Below are positions 51,301-59,731 of a DNA stretch of 64,000 bases, one piece after another (positions within the stretch are counted from its first letter, which is position 1; the number at the start of each line of letters is the position of its first letter). The stretch is from Streptomyces xanthophaeus (GTDB taxonomy: Bacteria > Actinomycetota > Actinomycetes > Streptomycetales > Streptomycetaceae). A model generated the notes under the pieces. It ran no database searches. It was not told the origin of the DNA and saw only the letters and a list, made by a program, of their open reading frames with translations. The stretch spans positions 1-64,000 of the forward strand of contig NZ_JOFT01000022.1 in the NCBI RefSeq assembly GCF_000725805.1. Direction: 5' to 3'. Position numbers and translations under genes: made by a program.

Positions 51301-51913
51301 CAGAGCCAAAGCGCTGGCTATAAATCCGGACAACATGACAGTCATCACTGTCAACCAGAACGGCACAGTAGACAAACTGAAATTTTCACCAGCAGATGAA
51401 GTCCGCAGCGGCGTTAGTCAGGGCGATGCCGTTGCCATCAGTTCCGACGGAACGTGGTGCGCGCTCGCCAGCTCGAGCCGAATTTACATCTACGTAGGTG
51501 ACGGATGGTCGTGGGAAGACTATCAATGCCTTGGCGCGGACAGGGAATGGAACGAATGGAACACCGGTGTGGCGATCAGCCCTGATGACACGTGGCTGGC
51601 TGCCCCTCAGAGCCGGGGGACGATCGAGATCTGGGACACACGCAGCCGCCAAGTGCTGCGTAGGCTCAGCGGCCACTCCGGTCGGGTGAACGCAGTGGCC
51701 ATCAGCCCGGACGGCACCATGATTGCGTCGGCCGGCGCCGATATGACCATTCGGATCTGGGACCCAGGCCAAGAGACCGCACTGACCCTCATGCGTACCC
51801 GCAGTCCACTTCATGTCCTTGCGTTCGGACCGGACAGTCGCTCCCTGTACGTCGGTGGCGACCAGGGCCTGTTCGGGTACTCCCTGGAATCAGCCATCAC
51901 AAGACGGCACTGA
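48392..51913 (+). CDS. Membrane-anchored STAND (NB-ARC) protein with WD40 repeats, 1173 aa
   Basis: Two N-terminal transmembrane helices (about 10-28 and 37-56) precede an NB-ARC ATPase with P-loop HGAGGFGKT (109-117), Walker B MLLVLDDVWE and VTTRNPG. An ARC/winged-helix part follows, ending with LDTGVGDGTVQVHDVVRDYQ. The C-terminal half is a WD40 propeller of about 12-14 blades with the unit ISPDGTWIATTGDDGLARTW. It resembles bacterial AP-ATPase/WD40 sensors but is anchored in the membrane. Its neighbours (small membrane gene, methyltransferase) suggest a defence or stress-signalling group. Confidence 0.9.
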   Translation: MGRGRTWGGRAAVVCCVAAVVWLGAMAVRDGWGEADPIASVLGATAGIAALVVTLRMSLTGRATSAGLPVSAAPAVPDWVVDRAEVRDVVTAVCRRRGGGAVGITTGLHGAGGFGKTMLANVVCADPRVRRRFRGRVYVVTIGREVRGRAAIAAKVAEVTRYLTGDARDVGQDPDLAGQHLAGLLAQQPRMLLVLDDVWEAEQLAPFLQGAPRTCVRLVTTRNPGVLPPGSRPVTVDRMSQQQALAVLTHGLDLPESISCALVDATGRWALLLRMVNQRLAAQAATGADPATAAYQLLTRLRAQGPTGADDVDAPLDLDDPKRRNAAVRASIQAATTLLPDDGARRFAELGIFAEDESIPMALVLRLWQATGRLEETRARALCKQMADLSLLSLDTGVGDGTVQVHDVVRDYQRAELVGELAAVNRTFVDSLAVDLPPVVSASDTTTPVARAWWLTESRYLQDHLIGHLADAGQTDVAQALAGDLRWIRAHLERLGPNAAIRDLDRVPTPAARTMARDLARAAHLLTPTDPPEALDAVLRSRLGPLPHWDTHHIPLTAAPATLVNRWAPPDLPDPSLMRSHTDTSHGAADVAVNAQGTWFATAGLDGTIRIRSVSTDTGIRTLGGEQNGPLGMLTIGPADAWLAAAGADGRVRVWDTASGAHVHTLTGNTSWVTALVADPSAQWLATVNRDGSAQLWSTTSWRRLRLLALPSGAQETWSSNAVLAAGTSPDGALLITVDSVGTARIWNTDVGTLLTTVTCGTGPVHAAAVSPDGRWIAIARSNGTVGLHTADTGSEIRTLSVHHRRVVALSVSPDGAWLATSSTDGQVRLWDATTGAELNDLSGIGHVRSIVFSPDRTWLAALRSDGAVRICDTSTGAGPTSGTRPVVVVRSLAISPDGTWIATTGDDGLARTWDPGTGRETGTLAGHRGHLDAVAVSPDGTMTATSARDGWVRLFNRITEQESVSSQGGRAKALAINPDNMTVITVNQNGTVDKLKFSPADEVRSGVSQGDAVAISSDGTWCALASSSRIYIYVGDGWSWEDYQCLGADREWNEWNTGVAISPDDTWLAAPQSRGTIEIWDTRSRQVLRRLSGHSGRVNAVAISPDGTMIASAGADMTIRIWDPGQETALTLMRTRSPLHVLAFGPDSRSLYVGGDQGLFGYSLESAITRRH

Positions 51914-52414
51914 TAGGGATCGAGTCGCAAGCCAACGGAGCCAAGCCATAGCGGCCGTGAACCTGAGGCGAATGGCAGCACCGGCCCCCAGCTCGAAGTG
52001 GCGTGGGTGCGTGGAAGGACCTCAGCGGTCAATCGATCAACCCCAAACCACGGGGACAATTCGATTCCTTGACCTTGAAGTACCTGGTACCAGGTCATGG
52101 CGATCTCGCGATCGTTCGTCGCGGGCCCTGCTTGGATGGGCGGACCGATGTGTTCCAGGGCAATCGCGCCCTCCCTCCAGATGACCGACTCTCCGTCCAG
52201 AGCCGTCCCCGGTCGTAGCTCCTGCTGGCCGGCCAAGGCCAGGTCCATCCAGACCGAAGCCACGACCCGGCCCGACCGCGCGTACAGGACGACGGAGTCG
52301 GTGGTGCGGCGGACGACCGCTCCAGGAGCCGCAGGTAGTAGTCGCTCTCCGGGGTGGCCGTCTGGAGTCTGCGGACGATCTCGACGAGCTCGTCCCGGGT
52401 GATGTCCGCAACCA
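51811..52414 (-). pseudogene. Frameshifted hypothetical gene downstream of STAND-WD40
   Basis: The start MVADITRDELVEIVRRLQTA (from about 52414) is followed, after a one-base shift near 52315, by TDSVVLYARSGRVVASVWMD and ALEHIGPPIQAGPATNDREI. Neither frame is complete alone. The 3' part runs into the convergent STAND gene, so the true end may be near 52040. The parent family is unknown. Confidence 0.45.
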
Positions 52415-52739
52415 TGGGGCGGGCTGGCCGGGCCGCCTCCCTCACGAACTCCTCCATGCTCCTACAGCTCAATGCTAGGGCCGTCCTCGTGCGGCGGCCC
52501 GAGCGGCTGCTCTGGGGCGGTTCGCTGTTCTCCGTGGCGATATGCCGGGCCCTCCGCCGTCTTGAGAGAAGTCGCTGAGCCTGACGTGGCTGAACCAGTC
52601 CTGCCTGGAGTTGGGCGGCTCCGCGGCTCGTGCACGGCGCCCGGGGCCGGTCGTCGACCGGTTCCTGTGATCCGGCTTGCCTCGCCGGCTGGCAGCCTGG
52701 GTGCCGCACCCTCTTACCTCTCTGCTCAACGACTGACGC

Positions 52740-52825
52740 CATTGGATGCTATGCCGCAATTGCCGGATTCGCTTAAAGTGCCTGCTAACCCTCCACATCC
52801 CGCCTAGAATCCCAGGTCACGAAGC
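52740..52825 (+). promoter_or_regulatory. CRISPR leader of array 2
   Basis: It shares AATCCCAGGTCACGAAGC at the repeat junction and upstream blocks (ATTGCCGGATTCGCTTAAAG) with the leader at 39690-39773. The region 52415-52739 shows no other feature that I can support. Confidence 0.7.
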
Positions 52826-53465
52826 CTGCTCCCCGCGCACGCGGGGATGACCCCCTCGAAGGTGAGCGCGTGAAGACCCTGGCCGCCTGCTCCCCGCGCA
52901 CGCGGGGATGACCCCGGGTACGCCTGCATCAACCCCGCCCAAGACGGCTGCTCCCCGCGCACGCGGGGATGACCCCGCGCCCTTGGACCGCCGGGCTGCG
53001 ACGGTGCGCTGCTCCCCGCGCACGCGGGGATGACCCCCGCACCCCGGTACACGTGCCACTCAGCCGCTACTGCTCCCCGCGCACGCGGGGATGACCCCAT
53101 CATGGCCACGACTGAAGAGCGCCTGCGGGACTGCTCCCCGCGCACGCGGGGATGACCCCCGACGTCGCCCGCTCGGGGTACGCCGCTTCGAGCTGCTCCC
53201 CGCGCACGCGGGGATGACCCCTTCGCGTCTTCCTCGAACAGGCCGGTGTCCTCCTGCTCCCCGCGCACGCGGGGATGACCCCACCCACCGGAAGGCCCGA
53301 CGATGACCGACCGCCTGCTCCCCGCGTACGCGGGGATGACCCTGTCCAGCAAACGCAAACGGCTTATCCCAACTGTCTGCTCCCCGCGCGCGTGGGGATG
53401 ACTCCAAGGCCCAGTCGGCGGCCATCAAGTGCCTGCTCTGCTCCCGCGTGCGCGGGGATGGCCCA
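52826..53465 (+). CRISPR. CRISPR array 2, type I-E, 11 repeats and 10 spacers
   Basis: 29-bp repeats with the same consensus as array 1 start at 52826, 52887, 52948, 53009, 53070, 53131, 53193, 53254, 53315, 53377 and 53438. Repeats 1-8 are identical, repeats 9 and 10 carry substitutions, and repeat 11 is degenerate and one base short. The leader is therefore on the low-coordinate side. Spacers are 32-33 nt. Spacer 9 (53344-53376) pairs with the last spacer of array 1 at the level of encoded peptide. Confidence 0.97.
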
Positions 53466-53575
53466 GGGAAAGCCAACGGTCGGTCACCCGCCACGACGTC
53501 GGCGAGACCGGCAAACGCCCTGAGCCCCCAAGGCCATCGGCAGGCCTGACAGATCCTGGTGGACGACGAACAAAG

Positions 53576-55114
53576 TCAGCCGGTGCGGCCCGCGGCGGAG
53601 AGGACGGGGTCGGTCGGTTCGAGGGCCAGGTAACTCTCGGCCGTGGCGGCTTCGAGGAGCAGGGGCTTGTCCGGGTTGTCCACGCGTACGGGAAGGGGCG
53701 AGCCCGTGAGCCAGCTGCCCTCCGGGTGTTCCTCGGCCTGCCGGAAGGCCGTGCTCACCGCCTCACGAACGCGCGTCCGGTACCGCTGCTCCTGCTCGTA
53801 GTGGGCTTGGCGAGCCCGGCGCGCGTACTGCTCGCGGACCTCGTCGTCGTCCTGGTTCTGATCGACGAGGGGGCCGTTCAGGCGGGGGCCGTCCGTGAGG
53901 TCCACGGTGTCGGGCATGTCGGTCTGCTGGAGGTGGAGGGCCGCACAGGCCGCGTAGAGGCGGCGGGAGAGGCCGAGGTGGATGCCGGTGCCGGGGATGC
54001 GGGCGGCGATGAACGCGGTGGCGTCCTCTTGCGACGCAAGGCTCCCCTCGGTGTCCACCTGCTGTGCGCGCAGTCGGCGGCGCAGGCCGGTGGTGGGTTC
54101 GTCGTGTTCCAGCAGTGTCAGGGAACCGGTGCGGTGACGCCCGCGCTGCGTACGGTCGCGGCGCATCGGGACGATGCGCCGCTGCTCCATGGTTCCGAAG
54201 GCCAGGGCCTGGTAGGTCAGGAGCTGCTGCCGGGTGACGGTCATCAGGGCCTCGAGGTCATCGGTGACGTGATCCTCCGCGTCGCCTTGCGGACTGCCGG
54301 CCGGGGAGGCGCCGGTCTGCGGCCCGCCGTGGGGGTGATCCGTATGCAGGGCCAGGAACAGGTGGTCCTGCTCCCACTTGCCGGGCTTGTTGCCGGGCAG
54401 CGACGTGCCGCAGAGGACCTGCCGGTGTGCCATGCCGTGCATGAGGGCGCTGCCGCCGTCCAGCTGGATCTTCCCGTTCTTCAGCACGCCGGCGCCGAGC
54501 ACACGGGCTGCCTTCGCCTCGATCAGCCAGGGCAGGCCGGCGGCGTGGTGGTTGCCCCACAGGTCGGGCAGCTTGGCAGCCGGGTCGGTGAAGCCGGGCA
54601 GCCCTCTGGGGCCCCGGGCTTCGAGGTGCCAGGTGCTGCCCAGGCCGGCCATCCCGGCGCAGAGCCAGTGGGCCATCGTCATGCCCAAGTGGTAGCCGAA
54701 GGCGGAGTGGGCGCTGCGCTCACTGCCGTGCTGGTAGAGGGCGTTGACGAAGAGCCTGCGGCCGGCCGCGGGCGCGGGCGCAGGCACGTCCTTGAGCTGG
54801 AGGTAGGACTGGAGGGGCGCGGTGCGGGAGATGAGCTCGTTGACGGCGAGCCAGGGCGTGCGGCGCAGCCACGGGGTCAGGTCGCGCCCGACGCCCTTGG
54901 CGGCGAGGAGGACCTGCCGCCAGGTCGTGGTCGCCAGGTAGGTCCCGTACGAAGGCATGTCGGCCACCCCCGGCCACGGCTGGGTGGCCCCCCTCCACAG
55001 AGGTTCGGTGGGTCGCCGCAGAGAGCTGAAGTCGCGTACGACGACGGGTATGTCCAGGGCGTCGGTCGGGCTGAAAGCGAAGTCGGCCGCGTCGTGAGGG
55101 GGCTGCATGATCAC
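53576..55114 (-). CDS. Hypothetical protein with PD-(D/E)XK-like motif beside CRISPR array 2, 512 aa
   Basis: This is a 512-residue soluble protein of no family that I recognise. Residues 183-203 read PDLWGNHHAAGLPW followed by LIEAKAA, which has the spacing of a PD-(D/E)XK nuclease site (Pro183-Asp184, then Glu199-x-Lys201). A region at 134-160 (SAHSAFGYHLGMTMAHWLCA) may supply the preceding helix. The C-terminal 180 residues are charged and helical. It is convergent with the array, 110 bp from the last repeat. A nuclease function is inference from one short motif. Confidence 0.6.
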   Translation of the reverse strand: MIMQPPHDAADFAFSPTDALDIPVVVRDFSSLRRPTEPLWRGATQPWPGVADMPSYGTYLATTTWRQVLLAAKGVGRDLTPWLRRTPWLAVNELISRTAPLQSYLQLKDVPAPAPAAGRRLFVNALYQHGSERSAHSAFGYHLGMTMAHWLCAGMAGLGSTWHLEARGPRGLPGFTDPAAKLPDLWGNHHAAGLPWLIEAKAARVLGAGVLKNGKIQLDGGSALMHGMAHRQVLCGTSLPGNKPGKWEQDHLFLALHTDHPHGGPQTGASPAGSPQGDAEDHVTDDLEALMTVTRQQLLTYQALAFGTMEQRRIVPMRRDRTQRGRHRTGSLTLLEHDEPTTGLRRRLRAQQVDTEGSLASQEDATAFIAARIPGTGIHLGLSRRLYAACAALHLQQTDMPDTVDLTDGPRLNGPLVDQNQDDDEVREQYARRARQAHYEQEQRYRTRVREAVSTAFRQAEEHPEGSWLTGSPLPVRVDNPDKPLLLEAATAESYLALEPTDPVLSAAGRTG

Positions 55115-55702
55115 ACTGACAGCCTGTCATGGGGCACCGACATCAGTTGAAGCTTTGGCCGACCGGTCGGTGAGGAGAGCGAGCGGCTGCTCCCGAACAT
55201 GGGTGAAGCCCCACACGCCACCTGCGAGCGCGGGAAGCGGAGATGCTTTCCCTTGACTGGCACAGGCAGGATCGCTGCATGTCGACCGATATCAGAGGAA
55301 TGATGAATGCCGGCCCGGGGCCGTCTACGGGGCCCCGACGACGAAGACTCCGTGTGGGAGGTCGCCATCGGTCTCTTCCTCCTCAACAGGGGCAACGCCT
55401 ACGACGGCCTGGCTTGCCTATGTGGAGTCCGAAACTCCTTCGGCTTCCGTCCACGCCTGCCAGGCCTTCGGGAGTTCGCCCTGCCTACCGGAGCTGTACC
55501 CGCCTGAGCCACCCGAAGCCCTCCCAGCCGCCCGGGCGCCGGCGCCGCACCGGCCCTGCCGGGTCTTGACCGCAGCCCTGCGGGGGCGTGACCGCGGCCC
55601 CGCCACGTCCCGCATATCCCCTTGGAGGATGGGGCGGGGGTGCTGGTAGCGTCCGTCTGCTGATCGCCAGTCGGCGACACAGCGTTTACAAGGGGGGGAA
55701 CA
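55115..55702. other. Intergenic region, no supported gene
   Basis: A short plus-strand reading (WEVAIGLFLLNRGNAYDGLA, about 55354-55413) looks protein-like. It runs into poor sequence and changes frame, so it is at best a gene scrap. Nothing else stands out. Confidence 0.4.
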
Positions 55703-57028
55703 ATGGCAACTCGTCGTGCCCTGCTGGCTTGTGCCGCAGCGCTGGCCGCCGGGAGTCTCGTACTGGGCGGCACCACGGCCGCGCACGCGGACGGGGGAGT
55801 CACCGGCATCACGGTCCAGGAAGCTCGTAACGACTGGACCAACAACGGCAAGATCGTCCTGTCCTTGACCGCGCCGAGCGCCATCAAGAACGTCAAGGTC
55901 AGCCTGTACTCGATGGAAACCCAGCAGACCGTGGCCACGGTGGGGAACTTCGATCTGACCTCCGGCACCGCCGAGAACGGTACGTGGAAGAACCGCGGGC
56001 GCATCCAGTTGCCGAACCTGGGCAGCTACCGCATCGACGTGTCGGCCTCCGACGAGGGCGGCGACACGCTTTCCGCCGCCGGCGTGGGCTATTTCTATTA
56101 CGCCGTGCAGACGAACATGAAGGACACGAAGGTCGACCGGACCACGGTCGACTACCAGCACCGCACCGTCACCATCAGCGGTCACCTGATGGGCCAGTGG
56201 CCGGGCTCCGGCGCCATCACCCCGATGGGCGGGCTGACCGTGGCGGTCAACTCGTACATGGAGTACGCGGAGGTGACGACCGCGGCGGACGGCAGCTTCT
56301 CCGCCACGATCCCGGTCACCGACCAGTACCAGAACAGCATCGAGGCGGCCTTCCAGTACGACCCGAACCACGTCTTCTACAACTCCTCCTCCTCGAAGAC
56401 CTTCCCGATCACGGTGAAGAAGACCGCCACCAAGATCGTCGAGACCCCGAGCGAGCGGAAGGTGCCCTTCAAGGGCACGGTGAACTCGACCAGCGCCACC
56501 CTGCTCTGGAACTCGCCCACCGGCTGGCAGCCGCTGGCCGGCAAGACGATGGGCTCCAACTCCTTCGGCGACTTCGTCCAGCGCACCACGGACGCCGGCG
56601 GCAACGCGCTCTTCCCGGCGACCCAGCCGCTCTGGAGCAACTCCTCGATCGCGGTCGGCTGGGACAGCGACGACCTGTTCCTGGCCGACGCCCAGGCGAG
56701 CGTCGACATCATGGTCGTGCAGCCCGCCGCGTTCCGGTCCCTCACCGCGACCCGCTCCGATGCCGCAACCGTGGAGGTCGGCGGCAGCATGGGGTTCGAT
56801 GGCAACTCGACGCCGGGCACGATCTCGGTGAACATCCAGTACTCCGCCACCGGCAAGGGCGGCTGGACCACCGTTGCCACGGTGCCGGACGCCAGGTGGA
56901 ACGGTGAGGGCTTCGCCTTCTCCACCACCGCCCCGCAGGCAGGCGCGGGTTACTGGCGTGCGACCTACACCGGCGCGCCGCAGTTCGAGAACGCCGTGAG
57001 CCAGGTCGTCTACGTCGCCGCTCCCTGA
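55703..57028 (+). CDS. Secreted Ig-like repeat protein, 441 aa
   Basis: The ATG follows GGGGGGAA and opens a classic signal peptide (residues 1-28, cleavage after AHA). The mature protein is Thr/Ser/Val/Asn-rich and built of several beta-sandwich units. Examples are VTGITVQEARNDWTNNGKIV, then GLTVAVNSYMEYAEVTTAAD, then a late unit ending GYWRATYTGAPQFENAVSQV. The last unit resembles the calcium-free Ig-like domains of Streptomyces surface proteins. There is no sorting signal and no catalytic site, so it is probably released into the medium. Confidence 0.88.
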   Translation: MATRRALLACAAALAAGSLVLGGTTAAHADGGVTGITVQEARNDWTNNGKIVLSLTAPSAIKNVKVSLYSMETQQTVATVGNFDLTSGTAENGTWKNRGRIQLPNLGSYRIDVSASDEGGDTLSAAGVGYFYYAVQTNMKDTKVDRTTVDYQHRTVTISGHLMGQWPGSGAITPMGGLTVAVNSYMEYAEVTTAADGSFSATIPVTDQYQNSIEAAFQYDPNHVFYNSSSSKTFPITVKKTATKIVETPSERKVPFKGTVNSTSATLLWNSPTGWQPLAGKTMGSNSFGDFVQRTTDAGGNALFPATQPLWSNSSIAVGWDSDDLFLADAQASVDIMVVQPAAFRSLTATRSDAATVEVGGSMGFDGNSTPGTISVNIQYSATGKGGWTTVATVPDARWNGEGFAFSTTAPQAGAGYWRATYTGAPQFENAVSQVVYVAAP

Positions 57029-57100
57029 CAGGCCCGCGGCCCGGCGAGTTGTTCCTGGGGCGCTGCGGGGGCAGGGTGCGTGACCGGCCCCCGCATGCCA

Positions 57101-57189
57101 GGGGCATCCCCGCGTGCGCGGAGAGCAGAGCAGCGACCGCATGGTCAACAGTGACTGCTCGGGGTCATCCCCGCGTGCGCGGCGAGCAG
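57101..57189 (-). CRISPR. Decayed CRISPR unit: two repeats, one spacer, inverted orientation
   Basis: GGGGCATCCCCGCGTGCGCG (57101) and GGGGTCATCCCCGCGTGCGC (57161) are type I-E repeats in reverse orientation, 61 bp apart once the cores are aligned. Both have stem changes after the core (GGAGAGCAG and GGCGAGCAG). Confidence 0.75.
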
Positions 57190-57434
57190 CGCCGGACCGA
57201 GGATGGGCCGTGGGTTCGGGGCTGGCTCGCTGGGGCGCGGCGAAGGCGGACCCGAAGTGCCCTGAGCCCTGCGGCTGGCAGCGCCGCGATCCGGCCGCCA
57301 GCCCGACGCCAGGTCGGAGCGGCCCCCCGAGCCGAAGTAGGTGGGCCGGCGCCGGGTCGCAGAAACTGAGCATCGAAGTTGTCCACCGGTGCCAGGTAGC
57401 GTGCACGGTCACACCGGGTGCGGCTGAGCGCCCC

Positions 57435-57480
57435 ACTTGGCGGCTGCGCGCTACCTGGCGGCTGCGCGCTACTTGGCGGG
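57435..57480. repeat. 18-bp tandem repeat, 2.5 copies
   Basis: The unit ACYTGGCGGCTGCGCGCT occurs at 57435-57452 and 57453-57470 and starts again at 57471. It lies in a region (57190-57781) with no other supported gene. Confidence 0.8.
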
Positions 57481-57781
57481 GATGGGCAGCTGAGAGGGCA
57501 GACGAGTTGTCGTGAGGCCAGCGCCGCTACAGAGCGCGTCGCGGGAGCCGGGCCCTCGGCCGCAGGCCGCTCGCCCGGCCAGACGTCGATTTCGAGCCCG
57601 GGGATGTGCGCGCTGGACCCTTTGTGCTCGTCGTCGATCACGCACTCGACTCTGGGTCTGATCCTTGAAGTGGTTACCCAGGGCGCTGTGCGCGGACGCG
57701 GCGTGCGCCGCATGCAGGAAGCACTTGACTCGCCCTGCTGGGTCAGGCCCGCTGTCAGTGAGTGTTGGCAAGATCATCGCC

Positions 57782-58651
57782 ATGAATCGCACACGTACCA
57801 CCCCGCCACGGCCGGTCGACATCGCCGTGGTCTTCCCCGCGCTGGTCCCGCTGGCCCGCCCATCGGTCCGGCTGCACCCACGTCCTGGCTCTCCCACGGT
57901 GCACGACAGCTCGATCGGCGGGCCCCTGCTGTGGCCCGCACAAGAACCCTGGCGGTACTGCAGGATCGAGCATGAAGGCCTCCACCCCCTGGTGCCCGTG
58001 GCCCAGCTGTACGCGCGGGACATACCCCTGCTGCGGCCGCCCGGGCGGACCGACCTGCTGCAGGTCCTGTGGTGCCCTTCGGAGCACGCGCCGGACTCAA
58101 GCATTCCGATCGCATTGTCCTGGCGGACCGCCGCGGACGTCACCGACGTGCTGGCCGCACCGCCGGAGCCGTTCGACGCGGACGAGGACTCCTACGTGCC
58201 TGAGCCGTGCGTGCTCGCGCCGGAGCAGGTCACCGAGTACCCCGATTCCCTTGAGCTCCCCGCGGAATTGAAGCAGCAGATCACGGACCCCGCGCCCTGG
58301 CGGGCGGCGGGCATCGTGGTTGACGACGGCTACCCGCAGGGGCTCTATGACAAGGCGCTGTCCCACGCCCCGGGCTGGAAGATCGGCGGCTGGGCCCCCT
58401 GGGGACTCACCGACCCCATGCCGCGGTTCTGTGTGGCCTGCGGTACCGCGATGACGCCGCTGCTGACCATCGCCTCGTCCGAATGGCACCGCAGCAGTAC
58501 GAGTTGGATCCCGTACGAGGACCGGGTCCCCGGCGCATCCGACGGCAGTCGGTCCAATCCGCCCGAGATCACGGTGCTGGACGCCAATCACCTCCAGCTG
58601 TACGCCTGCCCGGCGAGCGGAGGCCACCCGCACACCGTCCTGGTCCAGTGA
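57782..58651 (+). CDS. DUF1963-like protein, 289 aa
   Basis: The ATG at 57782 is chosen over upstream in-frame codons because protein-like sequence begins there. The order of blocks fits the DUF1963/YwqG family. IGGPLLWPAQEPW lies near residues 43-55, then LVPVAQLYARDIPLLRPPGR, then DLLQVLWCP. Later come KIGGWAPWGL and a Cys pair, FCVACGTAMTPLLTIASSEW. The function of the family is unknown. It is a single gene. Confidence 0.75.
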   Translation: MNRTRTTPPRPVDIAVVFPALVPLARPSVRLHPRPGSPTVHDSSIGGPLLWPAQEPWRYCRIEHEGLHPLVPVAQLYARDIPLLRPPGRTDLLQVLWCPSEHAPDSSIPIALSWRTAADVTDVLAAPPEPFDADEDSYVPEPCVLAPEQVTEYPDSLELPAELKQQITDPAPWRAAGIVVDDGYPQGLYDKALSHAPGWKIGGWAPWGLTDPMPRFCVACGTAMTPLLTIASSEWHRSSTSWIPYEDRVPGASDGSRSNPPEITVLDANHLQLYACPASGGHPHTVLVQ

Positions 58652-58846
58652 GGGGCTGCCGCTTATTCCCCACTCGCCGCCTGATCACCCGTGCCGGTCC
58701 GCTCTCAGCGTCGGCAGACCCAGCAGGACAGACCTGCCCGATGCCGCCGCATCGATCCGGCCGATCTTGGATTCGGCGCCGGCGACTACGTCGGTAGGGA
58801 ACCGCCCCGCAGTCGCGCCGCCGTCCTCGGGCAGGCGACCTTCTCC

Positions 58847-59329
58847 TCACCCCTTGCTGGTCGGGCCCGGTGCGCCGTGTCGGTCGGTGGGGACGGGGGT
58901 GTGTGGCGGGTGGTGAGGGAGGAGGGCGGCGGCGGTGAGGCCGATGAGCCCGACGGCCGCCAGGGCGAACATCGCCGCGGCGTAGGCGTGGCTGGTGAGG
59001 CCGGCGACGAGGATGGTGCCTGCGATCGCGGTGCCGAGGGAGGATCCGAGGTTGGAGATGCTGCGGGACAGGCCGGAGATCTCTCCCTGCTGGTCCTCGG
59101 TGAAGCTCGACTGGACGATGTTGACCGAGGGGGTGAGCATCACGCCGAGTCCGAGGCCGATGAGGAGCAGTCCGGGTGCGAAGGCCCAGGGGCTGGGGGA
59201 GCCGCCGACCACGACGATCAGGACGACGATGCCGGCGATCGTGGTGGTGAATCCCGTGAGGATGAGGGTGCGCTGGGCTCGGCGCTTGGCGAACCGTTCG
59301 GCCGAGAGGGAGGACACGAGGATTCCGAG
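58847..59329 (-). pseudogene. MFS transporter remnant (C-terminal part)
   Basis: About 155 residues remain with four hydrophobic helices. They include IAGIVVLIVVVGGSPSPWAF, LLLIGLGLGVMLTPSVNIVQ and the late motif QGEISGLSRSISNLGSSLGT, typical of the 14-helix drug-efflux (EmrB/QacA-like) family. The frame is lost at about 59330, where unrelated sequence begins, so the first two thirds are deleted. Confidence 0.8.
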
Positions 59330-59537
59330 GGTGTCTCACTGTTGCCGAGACGCCTATGCCCGATGTGCTCTGGCCTGGTCATGGTCGGTTAGCACGCCAG
59401 TTGGCGGCTTCGCTGGGGTTCATCAAAAGAGGCCCCCGACTGGTGCGGGGAAGGACAAAGAGGTCCCGGTCCCCGCGTAGGCGGGTCGGTCGAGCCTGAA
59501 CCGGCGACGGAAGACATCCGGCCGCATCCAGATCGTA

Positions 59538-59553
59538 GTTACCTGTAACAGAC
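59538..59553. promoter_or_regulatory. Operator-like dyad GTTACCTGTAACAGAC
   Basis: GTTAC-CT-GTAAC is a perfect dyad. The 16-bp block recurs inverted at 59654-59669 with one change. The interval 59330-59731 carries no supported gene other than these sites. Confidence 0.5.
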
Positions 59554-59653
59554 AGCTCCCCACCCACTCGCCTTAGCGGCCCGGACCCCGCCCCGCGCCG
59601 TACCCGTGGGCACCGGACCTTGGTACACCGCGGGCAGGGGATGGGTGGTTCTG

Positions 59654-59669
59654 GTCTGTTACAAGTAAC
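59654..59669. promoter_or_regulatory. Operator-like dyad GTCTGTTACAAGTAAC
   Basis: This is the inverted partner of the site at 59538. It overlaps AT-rich sequence (TTATCTATGCG) that could be a -10 region for the HNH gene starting at 59732. A similar site, GATACAGGTAAC, lies at 61181-61192, just before the gene at 61201. Confidence 0.5.
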
Positions 59670-59731
59670 TTATCTATGCGAAGATCTTTGCAGGGTGATG
59701 GCTGTCCGGCTCAGCCGTCGGGGAGGGAACC

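Noticed and set aside
52804..53494. Open frames through CRISPR array 2
   Set aside because: They have the same repeat-derived peptide pattern as in array 1.
55307..55507. Possible 66-aa gene
   Set aside because: Only about 20 codons look protein-like; the rest shifts frame and lacks a ribosome-binding site.
55418..57436. A 672-codon minus-strand open frame
   Set aside because: It is antisense to the secreted protein with a clear signal peptide and has no recognisable domain.
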